Shown here: positions 35,314 through 43,780 of the stretch, piece by piece
Layout: each line of letters starts with the position of its first letter
Numbering within the stretch: position 1 is the first letter of the stretch
Source of the DNA: JAAFHZ01 sp964247085
GTDB taxonomy: Bacteria > Cyanobacteriota > Cyanobacteriia > Cyanobacteriales > Chamaesiphonaceae
Reading direction: 5' to 3'
Assembly (NCBI GenBank): GCA_964247085.1
Contig: CAXTSX010000017.1
Location: forward strand, 4,393-68,392
DNA: 64,000 nucleotides
Translations under genes and position numbers: made by a program
The notes under the pieces: generated by a model
What the model saw: only the letters and a program-made list of their open reading frames with translations
Databases searched by the model: none
What the model was told of the DNA's origin: nothing

Positions 35314-37752
35314 ATGATGAAATACTCTCGCCCTCTTCTTGCTACTCTTTTAATGAGTGGTGGTCTTTTACAGTTAGTGGCACCAGTGTTGGCTGAAACA
35401 GCTGCCGGTACTGCTATTTCCAACACGGCTACTGCTAGCTACGATGATCCAGGTAACCCCGGTACTCCCATCAATGCCACTTCTAATGAAGTTAAGGTGA
35501 TTGTTGCTGAAGTTGCTGGTCTTGATGTTTCTGGTAGTGGCATTGTTAACAAAACTAACCCCGGTGGCGCAGTTACTGTTGGTGACAAACTAGAGTTTGA
35601 TTACACTGTTACCAACGTTGGTAACACTCCTACTATTGTTCACATTCCTGGTCAACCCACAGTAACTGGTCCTGGTACATTCGACAAATTGGAGTACTTA
35701 GACCCTGTTACTAATACTTGGAAGCCTGTTCCAGCAGCTGGTGTAGATGTACCTGTTGCTGCTAATGGTGTTGTTCAAGTACGGGCAGTCGTCACTGTTA
35801 ATAATGGTACCGGTTCCGAAATCAAGGTTCAATTAGGTAACACTCCTGGTGATGCCGCTAACCAACCACTAGTTGCTGATGGTAACCCTAATAACGTTAA
35901 TACTGTTGGTGGTGCTCCAGCCAATGGTCAACGCGAAAGTAGTGCAACTCAAACAGTAAATATTGGTGCTGTAGTCAAGAGTATTGCCTTAGCCACTGTT
36001 ACTGAAACTCGTACTGGTGTAAATGATAATGCCACTCCAGCTAATCTGACTGATGATGTAATCAGCTACGGCCTTGGTTTGAAAGTTGCTAGCACAGATA
36101 TCACTAATTCTGGCATTACTCCTAGTTCATTAGCCGGTTCCGCTCTGACCGTAGACGGTGCTCCTGTTAGCCGAATTTTGGTTTCCAGTGCTATTCCTAC
36201 TGGCACCAAACTTGCAGAAGCAGCGACTGCTCCTACTGGTTGGAAAGCAGTTTACACAACTACTACAACTGCTACAAATGCTAACGCTCCCGCTACTCTT
36301 TGGGTAACAGCCTTTGACCCTGCCGCGACATACGCTCGTGTTGCTTTCATTACTAATACTGATGCTGCTGTTGTTGCTCCTGGTGCCGAAGTTACTGGTT
36401 TCAACTTTAAGGTAGTCACTAGCAATATTGATCCTGCTTTGAAGACCTATCAGATCGATAGTATGGCTCAAGCATTTGGTACTACTGCTGGTGGTTCACC
36501 AACGGCGATTGTTTACGATGAATCTGGTGACCAAACACCCAACAACTTTGTTGCGGCTACTCCACTCACACCAGCTGCACCTAGTTCCAGCACTATCAAT
36601 TCTGGTGATGCCGATCCTTTGTTTGGTGTTGATACTGCTAACGATAACAGCTACACTGGCTTACTTGATGCAGCTGGTGAAATCAACCAATTAAAATATA
36701 CTTATACTCCAGCAGCTGCAAATTCCTTGTTGAATGGTCCAATTGGTGTGCCAGATGCAGTGGGTCCAACTAGCACTAATGATGACTTCAGTAACAAGTC
36801 TACTACCGTACCAGCTGGTACTGCACCAACAGCTACTTTTGATCCAGCTGCTGCTGGCTTCAACAACACAGTTAAAAACACTGGTACTACTCCTGCTAAT
36901 ATTTCTCTGTTACCAGAGTTGTTGGCTGGCGATCCATTACCTGTCGGCACTGAAGTTAAAATTTCTGCCAATGGTCAAGAAGCTATCTATGTAGCAACTG
37001 CTACTGGTTTTACCTTTAAGCCAGGTTCTGGTGTTGGTAGTAATGCTGCTGGTCCAATTAGTGCCACTAACCCTGTGAGACTTGATGCTGTGGCACCTGG
37101 TGCTACTGCTGCATACCAAGTCAATGTTGACTTGGCTCAAGATGCTACAACTAAGCCACTGGAAAGCTTCCCTGTGGTCATTAATGCCTTTACTGGTGGT
37201 ACTGTAACTGCTCCGGCAGGTGGGGATATTGCTTTGGCAACACCTACAGCTACCAATAAAACGATCGATCGTGTTTACACTGGCTTCGTCAAACTAACTA
37301 AAGAAACTCGTGTCTTGCAAGGCACTGGCCCAGCAGTACAAGGTGCTGATGGTACTTTCAGCACTGCTGACAAGAAACCAGCTTCTGGCAATATTATTGA
37401 GTACCGCATCACTTACGAAAATATTTCGGACAAGTTGGTTGGTACTGGTAACTCTGTCATGAAGGCTGCCAACTTAGTAATTACCGAGAATGGTACTTCT
37501 GGTACTAACACTTGGGCTAAAGACACTGACAGTAACGGTGCGCTAGATACTAGCAACGTGGTTGGTTCAGCTGTTGATGCTGATCCTACTTCAACCGTTG
37601 GTCTGTTCAAAGATCCAACTGGTGGAACTGCTTCCGTTGACCAAACTGGTACAACTGCTGCTACTGATATCACTAAGTATGTAGACACAGTAACAACTGT
37701 AGTTGCTCCTGGTGGTACTGGTACATTTAGCTTCAAACGTAAATTGAACTAA
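35314..37752 (+). CDS. Large secreted DUF11-like surface protein
   Basis: An 812-residue Thr/Ala/Gly/Asn-rich protein with a signal peptide cleaved after Ala28 (LVAPVLA-ETA). The mature start has SNTATASYDDPGNPGTPINATSNEV, a motif also at the start of the gene product at 38543. Beta-rich DUF11-like domains follow: VTVGDKLEFDYTVTNVGNTP near residues 85-110 and SGNIIEYRITYENIS near the C-terminus. No membrane anchor follows the signal peptide. Synonymous codons are strongly biased to GCT, GGT, ACT and GTT, unlike the neighbours, suggesting high expression. It heads the surface locus and ends in a UACG hairpin. A surface-layer or fibre role is inference. Confidence 0.8.
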   Translation: MMKYSRPLLATLLMSGGLLQLVAPVLAETAAGTAISNTATASYDDPGNPGTPINATSNEVKVIVAEVAGLDVSGSGIVNKTNPGGAVTVGDKLEFDYTVTNVGNTPTIVHIPGQPTVTGPGTFDKLEYLDPVTNTWKPVPAAGVDVPVAANGVVQVRAVVTVNNGTGSEIKVQLGNTPGDAANQPLVADGNPNNVNTVGGAPANGQRESSATQTVNIGAVVKSIALATVTETRTGVNDNATPANLTDDVISYGLGLKVASTDITNSGITPSSLAGSALTVDGAPVSRILVSSAIPTGTKLAEAATAPTGWKAVYTTTTTATNANAPATLWVTAFDPAATYARVAFITNTDAAVVAPGAEVTGFNFKVVTSNIDPALKTYQIDSMAQAFGTTAGGSPTAIVYDESGDQTPNNFVAATPLTPAAPSSSTINSGDADPLFGVDTANDNSYTGLLDAAGEINQLKYTYTPAAANSLLNGPIGVPDAVGPTSTNDDFSNKSTTVPAGTAPTATFDPAAAGFNNTVKNTGTTPANISLLPELLAGDPLPVGTEVKISANGQEAIYVATATGFTFKPGSGVGSNAAGPISATNPVRLDAVAPGATAAYQVNVDLAQDATTKPLESFPVVINAFTGGTVTAPAGGDIALATPTATNKTIDRVYTGFVKLTKETRVLQGTGPAVQGADGTFSTADKKPASGNIIEYRITYENISDKLVGTGNSVMKAANLVITENGTSGTNTWAKDTDSNGALDTSNVVGSAVDADPTSTVGLFKDPTGGTASVDQTGTTAATDITKYVDTVTTVVAPGGTGTFSFKRKLN

Positions 37753-37760
37753 ATACCCCT

Positions 37761-37788
37761 GGAGATAGGAGCTACGGCTTCTATCTCC
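37761..37788 (+). terminator. Stable hairpin with TACG tetraloop after the surface-protein gene
   Basis: GGAGATAG (37761-37768) pairs with CTATCTCC (37781-37788), continued by GAGC/GCTT pairing to a TACG loop (a UNCG-class RNA tetraloop), giving an unusually stable 12-bp hairpin with one G-U pair. There is no following T run, so it may protect the upstream mRNA 3' end or partially terminate rather than fully terminate. Confidence 0.65.
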
Positions 37789-37975
37789 TGCCTTCTATAT
37801 TCAGACCGGTAAATAAATAATTAAGGTACATCAATAAAAACGGCTATTCCTCATAGCCCAACTGCATTTTTAATCTGGCGCGTTCAGCCATAGCAAATCT
37901 AGCCTCCTCTCTGGGAATACTAGCTTGCACGGGCTATGCCCAATCTTTTCCATCTATACAGGAGCAATTCCACGT

Positions 37976-38482
37976 ATGAAACGTTTACTTTCTACCACCA
38001 TCGCCATGATGGCACTTTCCACCACTATCTTAGTTAGTGGCAACCTGCCCATCATCGGCCAATTCATTCAGCCAGTAGGAGCGCAAGTCGCCGCCAAGAA
38101 ATCTATTCAGCTGAAGCTTTCTCAATTCAAAAAAGTTGCTGACAAAAAAGGTTTCAAACTAGTATCCGTCTCTAGTGCTCAACCTGGTGATCTGATTGTT
38201 TATCGGATTTCTGCCAACAACATCAGCGCCAAGCCAGTGAGCAAGTTAGTTCTTAACCAAAAAATTCGCAATGGCACATCCTACGTTTTGAATTCTGCTA
38301 CTCCTGTTCCAGGCGCAGAATTAACTTTCAGTACTGATGGTGGTAGAAGCTACACAGCTCAGCCCATGCTTAACAAAAAGCCAGCCCCGGCCAGTAACTA
38401 TACTCATGTTCGTTGGGCTTTTAGCGGTAGTGTTGCCCCTCGGTCTCAAAGCAATCTGAGCTACGAAGTTCGGATTCGCTAA
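37976..38482 (+). CDS. Small secreted DUF11-like protein
   Basis: A 168-residue protein from the ATG at 37976, preceded by AGGAG (37960-37964). A signal peptide ends near QPVGAQ (Ala36). The mature part is one DUF11-like beta domain: VSSAQPGDLIVYRISANNISAKPV then GTSYVLNSATPVPGAELTFSTDGGRSYT, the standard pattern of a domain that recurs in large secreted proteins. It lies between the 812-residue secreted protein and the DUF11/SdrD-B protein, all one strand. Function unknown; probably a structural partner. Confidence 0.8.
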   Translation: MKRLLSTTIAMMALSTTILVSGNLPIIGQFIQPVGAQVAAKKSIQLKLSQFKKVADKKGFKLVSVSSAQPGDLIVYRISANNISAKPVSKLVLNQKIRNGTSYVLNSATPVPGAELTFSTDGGRSYTAQPMLNKKPAPASNYTHVRWAFSGSVAPRSQSNLSYEVRIR

Positions 38483-38542
38483 TTACCTATCGGGGGTTTC
38501 TTTTGCAGCCTCCCATCGATTAATTACTAAAGGAATAATCTC

Positions 38543-40156
38543 GTGTCCAGATTCCAGCCCCTGCGGCCAAAATCATATTTATTTAAAAATTGCGTCACGG
38601 GGCTGGTTCTGGCCACTTTGGTTTCCACTCAGCCCTCGATCGCTCAAAATAACCCGCCCATTGTAGATCCGGCAGTACCGATACCACCAAAGATTGATAA
38701 CACAGCTAATCATCAGTATGTAGACGAAGGCAATCCTAACACCCTAGTAAATGGTACTAGTAATAAAGTGATCGCCGATCCTTCTGGATTAATCGATCCT
38801 CTGGGTATTATTACGGGTTGTAGAGGCGAACGGTTATCTAGTTATAAAGACTTTGTTGTTGGACTATATAATGTCGCCCCCAACCAGCTTGACCCTACTA
38901 CCTTACTACAGCTTACTTCCACCGCAAACTCTCCCCAACAGGATCGTCTTCCCCCGAACCTGGATAACATTAATCCATACCCACTTGATCCCAATGGTGA
39001 AGGGCGATATAACTTCCTGTTCAATCGAGAGCAGATTGCTGTTGGTAAGAGCTATGTTCTCATCGTTAAAACACCACCTGGTTCTACCTATGGTGAACGG
39101 CGTGTCCGGATCGAGATCACTAGTTTTAATAATGGTGTTTTGAGCTACAAGGCTACTTCTCTTGATGGAAAACCTCTCAGTACTACTGAAGGAGTCACCC
39201 AAAATGTTACGGTTGAAGTTAGTGATGCCGCCAGAGTCGCTTTGGTAGGTATTGGAGTCTGTGACAATCAACCCGCTAAGATTACCAAAAGTGCCGATCG
39301 ATCTACTGCTGAAGTCGGTGACACGGTAGTCTATCGCATCGCTCTCAAGAATAACGCTCAAAGCGATATTGTTAATCCGATCGTCACCGATGTCTTGCCA
39401 CTGGGCATGACAATACGTCCTGACTCGATTAAGGCTCAATGGTTTGATGACAGACTTAATCCCCCTGGTCTAAGGACTGAGCCAGTTACTCTTAAGCAAT
39501 TTGGTAACACCGCTTGCTTCCAGATCGGAACTACTTCCTTGACAGCCCTACCAGTAACCATAGTGAATGGTCTTTGTAGTAGTGTCGGCGCACCTAAATT
39601 TGTCATTCCTTCTGGCAAGGTTGTTGATTTAGTCTACGCCGTTACTTTAGACACCGATGCTATTCGGGGCACAGGTCGCAATATTGCTACCCTCAGCGGC
39701 ACTTTCAATAATGTGGTTGATCCCAATAATCCTGATAATAATAGTAGCAATAATAACAACAATATTTCTGTGTTGATTGATGGTCCGGCTCCTTATACAT
39801 TAAGTATCCGTCAGGGTCTAATTCGAGATACTGGCACCTTAATTGGGCGCGTCTTCGTCGATAAAAACTTCGATGGTCAACAACAGCCCAACGAACCAGG
39901 CATCCCCAACGCCGTCATCTTCATGGACGATGGCAACCGCATCACCACTGACCTTAATGGTCTGTTCTCAGTTCAGTCAGTCGTTGCTGGTTATCGCACC
40001 GGCGCATTAGATCTGAGTAGCCTTCCCGGATACAGCCTCGCTCCCAACTTGTATTTTAGCGAACGCAACAGTCGATCGCGATTAGTAAAACTAGCCCCAG
40101 GTGGAATAGCCCGTATGAACTTTGGCGTTACCCCTACTGCGCGTGAGGTCAAATAA
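38543..40156 (+). CDS. Secreted DUF11/SdrD-B-like protein
   Basis: A 537-residue protein with a GTG start and a signal peptide cleaved after Ala34 (STQPSIA-QNN). Early mature sequence NTANHQYVDEGNPNTLVNGTSNKV repeats the motif seen in the 812-residue gene product at 35314. A DUF11 domain lies around residues 245-400 (KITKSADRSTAEVGDTVVYRI, IVTDVLPLGMTI), and a SdrD-B-like module near 425-490 (LIGRVFVDKNFDGQQQPNEPGIPNAVI). Its stop is 3 bp before the next gene's ATG. It may display or receive the structural proteins; role is inference. Confidence 0.82.
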   Translation: MSRFQPLRPKSYLFKNCVTGLVLATLVSTQPSIAQNNPPIVDPAVPIPPKIDNTANHQYVDEGNPNTLVNGTSNKVIADPSGLIDPLGIITGCRGERLSSYKDFVVGLYNVAPNQLDPTTLLQLTSTANSPQQDRLPPNLDNINPYPLDPNGEGRYNFLFNREQIAVGKSYVLIVKTPPGSTYGERRVRIEITSFNNGVLSYKATSLDGKPLSTTEGVTQNVTVEVSDAARVALVGIGVCDNQPAKITKSADRSTAEVGDTVVYRIALKNNAQSDIVNPIVTDVLPLGMTIRPDSIKAQWFDDRLNPPGLRTEPVTLKQFGNTACFQIGTTSLTALPVTIVNGLCSSVGAPKFVIPSGKVVDLVYAVTLDTDAIRGTGRNIATLSGTFNNVVDPNNPDNNSSNNNNNISVLIDGPAPYTLSIRQGLIRDTGTLIGRVFVDKNFDGQQQPNEPGIPNAVIFMDDGNRITTDLNGLFSVQSVVAGYRTGALDLSSLPGYSLAPNLYFSERNSRSRLVKLAPGGIARMNFGVTPTAREVK

Positions 40157-40159
40157 GTC

Positions 40160-43100
40160 ATGCAGCACAATCCAATATTAACCATGCTCAGAGCCTTATG
40201 TCTGGGTACAGCTATCAATAGCTTTGGACTCCTGGTGGTTAGCCCCACCCTCGCTCAAACTGATGCCGTGTCACCAGTGAAATCTTCAGCCCCCGCTGGA
40301 CAAAATATTTCACCAGTAGCACCAACTATCGTTGATCCCGCCCCTGCGCCTCCCCCCCCTTCCGCTCCTGAAAATCAGAATGCTTCAGCGGTCAAGATCC
40401 TCGCTCCGACTCCCGATAATGTTTTAGATATTCCAGCGGCCACCGTCGTTCTGCAATATCAAGTAGGCAGCACCGTCGAGCTAAGAGTTAATAATCAACT
40501 GGTAGATAGCAAACTCATTGGTCGGACAGAAACGGATAGTCGGACGAAGCTCATTACTCAGACTTGGTACGGGGTATCTCTGAGCGATGGTAAAAATACT
40601 ATTACTGCTAAAACCAGTCAAGGTGAAGTAGCTACTACTACCATCCAAGTAGCTGGGACAGCCACTAAAATTCAACTGAGCAGTGCCGAAACTAGGGTGC
40701 CTGCAGATGGTCGGACTTTAGTAAATCTAGAAGGTCAATTGGTTGACGAAAATGGTAACGTTGCCAAGCAAGATAGTACTATTACGCTGTATACGACCGC
40801 TGGTGAATTTGCTGGCATTGATGCCAACAAAGACCAGCCGGGATTCCAGGTACCAGTTCAAAAGGGTAAATTCTCAGCTAAACTGCGAGCGGGCTTAGAT
40901 GCCCAAACAGTGCGTATTCGAGCCACAAACTTGAATATGGAAGCCTTTGCTCAGGTGCAGTTTGAAACCAACTTGCGCACTTCGATCGCCACTGGGGTAG
41001 TTGATTTCCGTCTGGGGGCACGGGGTACCGATTATTATCGGCCTTTCACTGAGTTTCTGCCGATCGATCGCGATAATAGCTCTCAACTCCAAGCGCGGGG
41101 GCAAGCCTTTGCTACCGGGCGGATTGGTGACTGGGCTGTAACCGGGGCAGTTAATAGCGATCGCCCGCTCAACAAACTTTGCGGTACTAACGATCGACTC
41201 TCCCGCGATACTTACAGTAGTCAATCTTGCGAAGAAGTTTATCCCGTTTATGGTGACACTTCTAAAGTAGACGTGTTGACTCCTTCCCGCGATAGTGTTT
41301 ATTTGAAAGCGGAAAGTTCTACTGGGGTCGCTGGTAATGTGCCCAATATGGCCATGTGGGGCGACTATGGTACCAACGAATTTGCTAATCGATCGCAGCA
41401 ATTCACCGCCACTAACCGCAACTTACACGGTGCCAAACTAAACTACAACTTTGGCGACTTCTTAGTCAGTGGTTTCTACGGTGATAACGTCCAGGGCTTC
41501 CAACGGGACAATATTGCCCCAGACGGCACCAGCGGTATTTATTTCTTGTCGAAACGTCTGATTTTGGGTGGTAGTGAAAACCTGATGATCGAATCCGAAG
41601 AACTCGATCGGCCAGGTACTGTTATCAAACAAGAATTCTTAAATCGTGGTCTGGACTACGAAGTTGATTACGATCGCGGTACCATCTTACTCCGCCGCCC
41701 TCTACTACGGACAGGCGTTGCTGAGAACGGCAACATCTTGGTACGCCGCTTAGTTGCTACTTATCAGTTTGCTAGCGGTACTAATAGCAATATTTATGGT
41801 GGTCGTGCCCAGTACAATATCAATCGCACCCAGGGTCAAGAAAGCTGGATTGGCGCGAGCTGGATGCAAGAGAACCAAGGCATTCGCGACTTTAGTATCT
41901 TAGGTACTGATGCTCTGATTGCCTTGAGTCCGACCAGTAACATCGTGGCTGAGTACGCCCGGTCTTCTAACAATACCGGAGCTGGTAGCCCTGTCACCGG
42001 TAGTGCAATGCGCCTAGAAGGTCAGTTCAAGTTCAGCGATAGCACCACTGGCCGCGCTTATGTACGCAGTAGTGAAGCCGGCTTCTCGAACAACGCGACT
42101 ACCAGCTTTGTGCCAGGGCAAACTCGCTATGGTGCCGATCTGTTAACTAGACTTAGTGACAGCACTAGCTTGAAATTACAGGTTGATCGGGAAGAAAATC
42201 GCGGTGCGCCACCGCTGGTTAATGGCAACATTGCCAATCTACTAACTCCCGTCAATCCAGCTACTGGCTTAGTTGATAATGACTTGAGAACCATTACGGC
42301 TGGCGTACAACAAAAGTTTGGCACTTCTACTTTAGATGTAGATTATGTCAATCGTAACCGTCAAGACCGACTGGCCTTGACCCCAGAGCAAGCTAATGTG
42401 TCTTCTGATCAAATCCGATCGCGCTTTAACTGGCCGTTGACTAATACGTTAGCTCTCCGGGCTCAAAACGAAACCAATCTGAGCAGCCAGCAAGATGTCG
42501 TCTATCCAAACCGCAGTGCCTTAGGTATTGACTGGACAGTCTTCCCTGGTATCAAACTGGGCCTTAGCCAAAACCTAATTTCTAGTCAGCAGTACGGGGA
42601 TACTAGCTATACGAGCTTAGACTTTGATAGCAGCTACAACGTAACTCCTAGTACCAAGGTCACTGGTCGCTATTCGCTCAGTCCGTTTCAATCGATCGGA
42701 TCGGTAGGAATGCAGCAAGGAATCGTCCTCAGTCCTGGTTTAAAACTAGACCTGAATTACGATCGGGTGATTGGTGGCGGTGTCAACAGTGCTACTGGTG
42801 CTGGTCAGCAATTCTCTCAACCCTATAGTTTAGGACAAACATCGTCTTCCTTAGGGGTGACTAGTGGTGATAGTTATGGTGTGGCTGTGAATTACACAGA
42901 TAACCCTAATTTCCAAGCTAATGCCCGCTACGAGTACCGGAATTCTAATTTGGCCAGCAGCAGCAACATCTCCGCTGGTGCGACAGGCAAACTAACCCCC
43001 GAATTGACTGCTCTGTTTAGATTCCAACAATCCAGTGCTGCCAACCAGATCATTCGAGATGCTGGATCAGGAACAACTAGCCAATTGGGAGCAACCACTA

Positions 43101-43780
43101 ACCTCAAATTAGGAATGGCCTTCCGCAATCCAGCCAGCGATGAATTTAACGGCTTACTCAGCTATCAATATCGCAAGAATCCGGCGTTAGTACCCACGAG
43201 CATTCTGACCAGTGCTGGTGCTGGCTCCGAAGATCATACTCTGTCCTTAGAAGGCATCTATGCCCCGAATTGGCAGTGGGAATTTGGTGGCAAATATGCA
43301 TTGCGCAATTCCACTAGCTATCTCGATCAATCACTAACGGCAGGGAATACTATCAGCATTAGTCAACTACGGGCAACTTATCGCCTGGGCTATAACTGGG
43401 ATCTTACTGGTGATGTCCGGTGGTTAAATCAATTCTCTAGTGGCCGGAGTGAAGTGGGCGCTGCGATCGAAGCGGGTTATTATCTGACTCCCGATCTGCG
43501 ACTCTCTGCTGGCTATAGCTTAGGGGTAGCTGACGATCCGAATGGTGGTGGTCGGAACGCCAATGGTCCCTATGTCGGATTGACCGTCAAGGTCAATGAA
43601 TTATTTGGTGGCTTTGGCCGTCAACAGTTAACTCCTGTTCAACAACAGGAATCGCAAGTTACCAAAGATGCTAGTTCACAACCATCATCAAACCCTCCCA
43701 AGCAAGAGTCACAAGTTACTGGGGTTTCTAGTCAACCATCGTTGACCCCCGTTCAAAAACAGGAGTCGTCAGCGCCATGA
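40160..43780 (+). CDS. Large predicted outer-membrane beta-barrel protein
   Basis: A 1206-residue protein. A signal peptide ends near LA-Q (residue 32), followed by a Pro-rich linker and one or two immunoglobulin-like domains (residues about 60-270, e.g. TKIQLSSAETRVPADGRTLVNLEGQLVDENG, a Big1-type pattern). From about 290 to 1150 alternating polar/hydrophobic strands with frequent Y, N, G and S (YNFGDFLVSGFYGDN, ALRAQNETNLSSQQ, YRLGYNWDLTGDVRWL) look like a very large outer-membrane barrel ending GPYVGLTVKVN. The last 60 residues are a three-fold QES-QVT-SSQPS-P repeat. It overlaps the next gene by ATGA. Transport or anchoring of surface proteins is inference. Confidence 0.8.
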   Translation: MQHNPILTMLRALCLGTAINSFGLLVVSPTLAQTDAVSPVKSSAPAGQNISPVAPTIVDPAPAPPPPSAPENQNASAVKILAPTPDNVLDIPAATVVLQYQVGSTVELRVNNQLVDSKLIGRTETDSRTKLITQTWYGVSLSDGKNTITAKTSQGEVATTTIQVAGTATKIQLSSAETRVPADGRTLVNLEGQLVDENGNVAKQDSTITLYTTAGEFAGIDANKDQPGFQVPVQKGKFSAKLRAGLDAQTVRIRATNLNMEAFAQVQFETNLRTSIATGVVDFRLGARGTDYYRPFTEFLPIDRDNSSQLQARGQAFATGRIGDWAVTGAVNSDRPLNKLCGTNDRLSRDTYSSQSCEEVYPVYGDTSKVDVLTPSRDSVYLKAESSTGVAGNVPNMAMWGDYGTNEFANRSQQFTATNRNLHGAKLNYNFGDFLVSGFYGDNVQGFQRDNIAPDGTSGIYFLSKRLILGGSENLMIESEELDRPGTVIKQEFLNRGLDYEVDYDRGTILLRRPLLRTGVAENGNILVRRLVATYQFASGTNSNIYGGRAQYNINRTQGQESWIGASWMQENQGIRDFSILGTDALIALSPTSNIVAEYARSSNNTGAGSPVTGSAMRLEGQFKFSDSTTGRAYVRSSEAGFSNNATTSFVPGQTRYGADLLTRLSDSTSLKLQVDREENRGAPPLVNGNIANLLTPVNPATGLVDNDLRTITAGVQQKFGTSTLDVDYVNRNRQDRLALTPEQANVSSDQIRSRFNWPLTNTLALRAQNETNLSSQQDVVYPNRSALGIDWTVFPGIKLGLSQNLISSQQYGDTSYTSLDFDSSYNVTPSTKVTGRYSLSPFQSIGSVGMQQGIVLSPGLKLDLNYDRVIGGGVNSATGAGQQFSQPYSLGQTSSSLGVTSGDSYGVAVNYTDNPNFQANARYEYRNSNLASSSNISAGATGKLTPELTALFRFQQSSAANQIIRDAGSGTTSQLGATTNLKLGMAFRNPASDEFNGLLSYQYRKNPALVPTSILTSAGAGSEDHTLSLEGIYAPNWQWEFGGKYALRNSTSYLDQSLTAGNTISISQLRATYRLGYNWDLTGDVRWLNQFSSGRSEVGAAIEAGYYLTPDLRLSAGYSLGVADDPNGGGRNANGPYVGLTVKVNELFGGFGRQQLTPVQQQESQVTKDASSQPSSNPPKQESQVTGVSSQPSLTPVQKQESSAP

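Noticed and set aside
35314..37752. Possibility of a CRISPR array or tandem DNA repeats because of low-complexity sequence
   Set aside because: The repetition is of amino acids and codon preference (GGT, ACT, GCT), not spaced identical DNA repeats. No direct repeats of about 25-37 bp with regular spacers were seen anywhere in the window.
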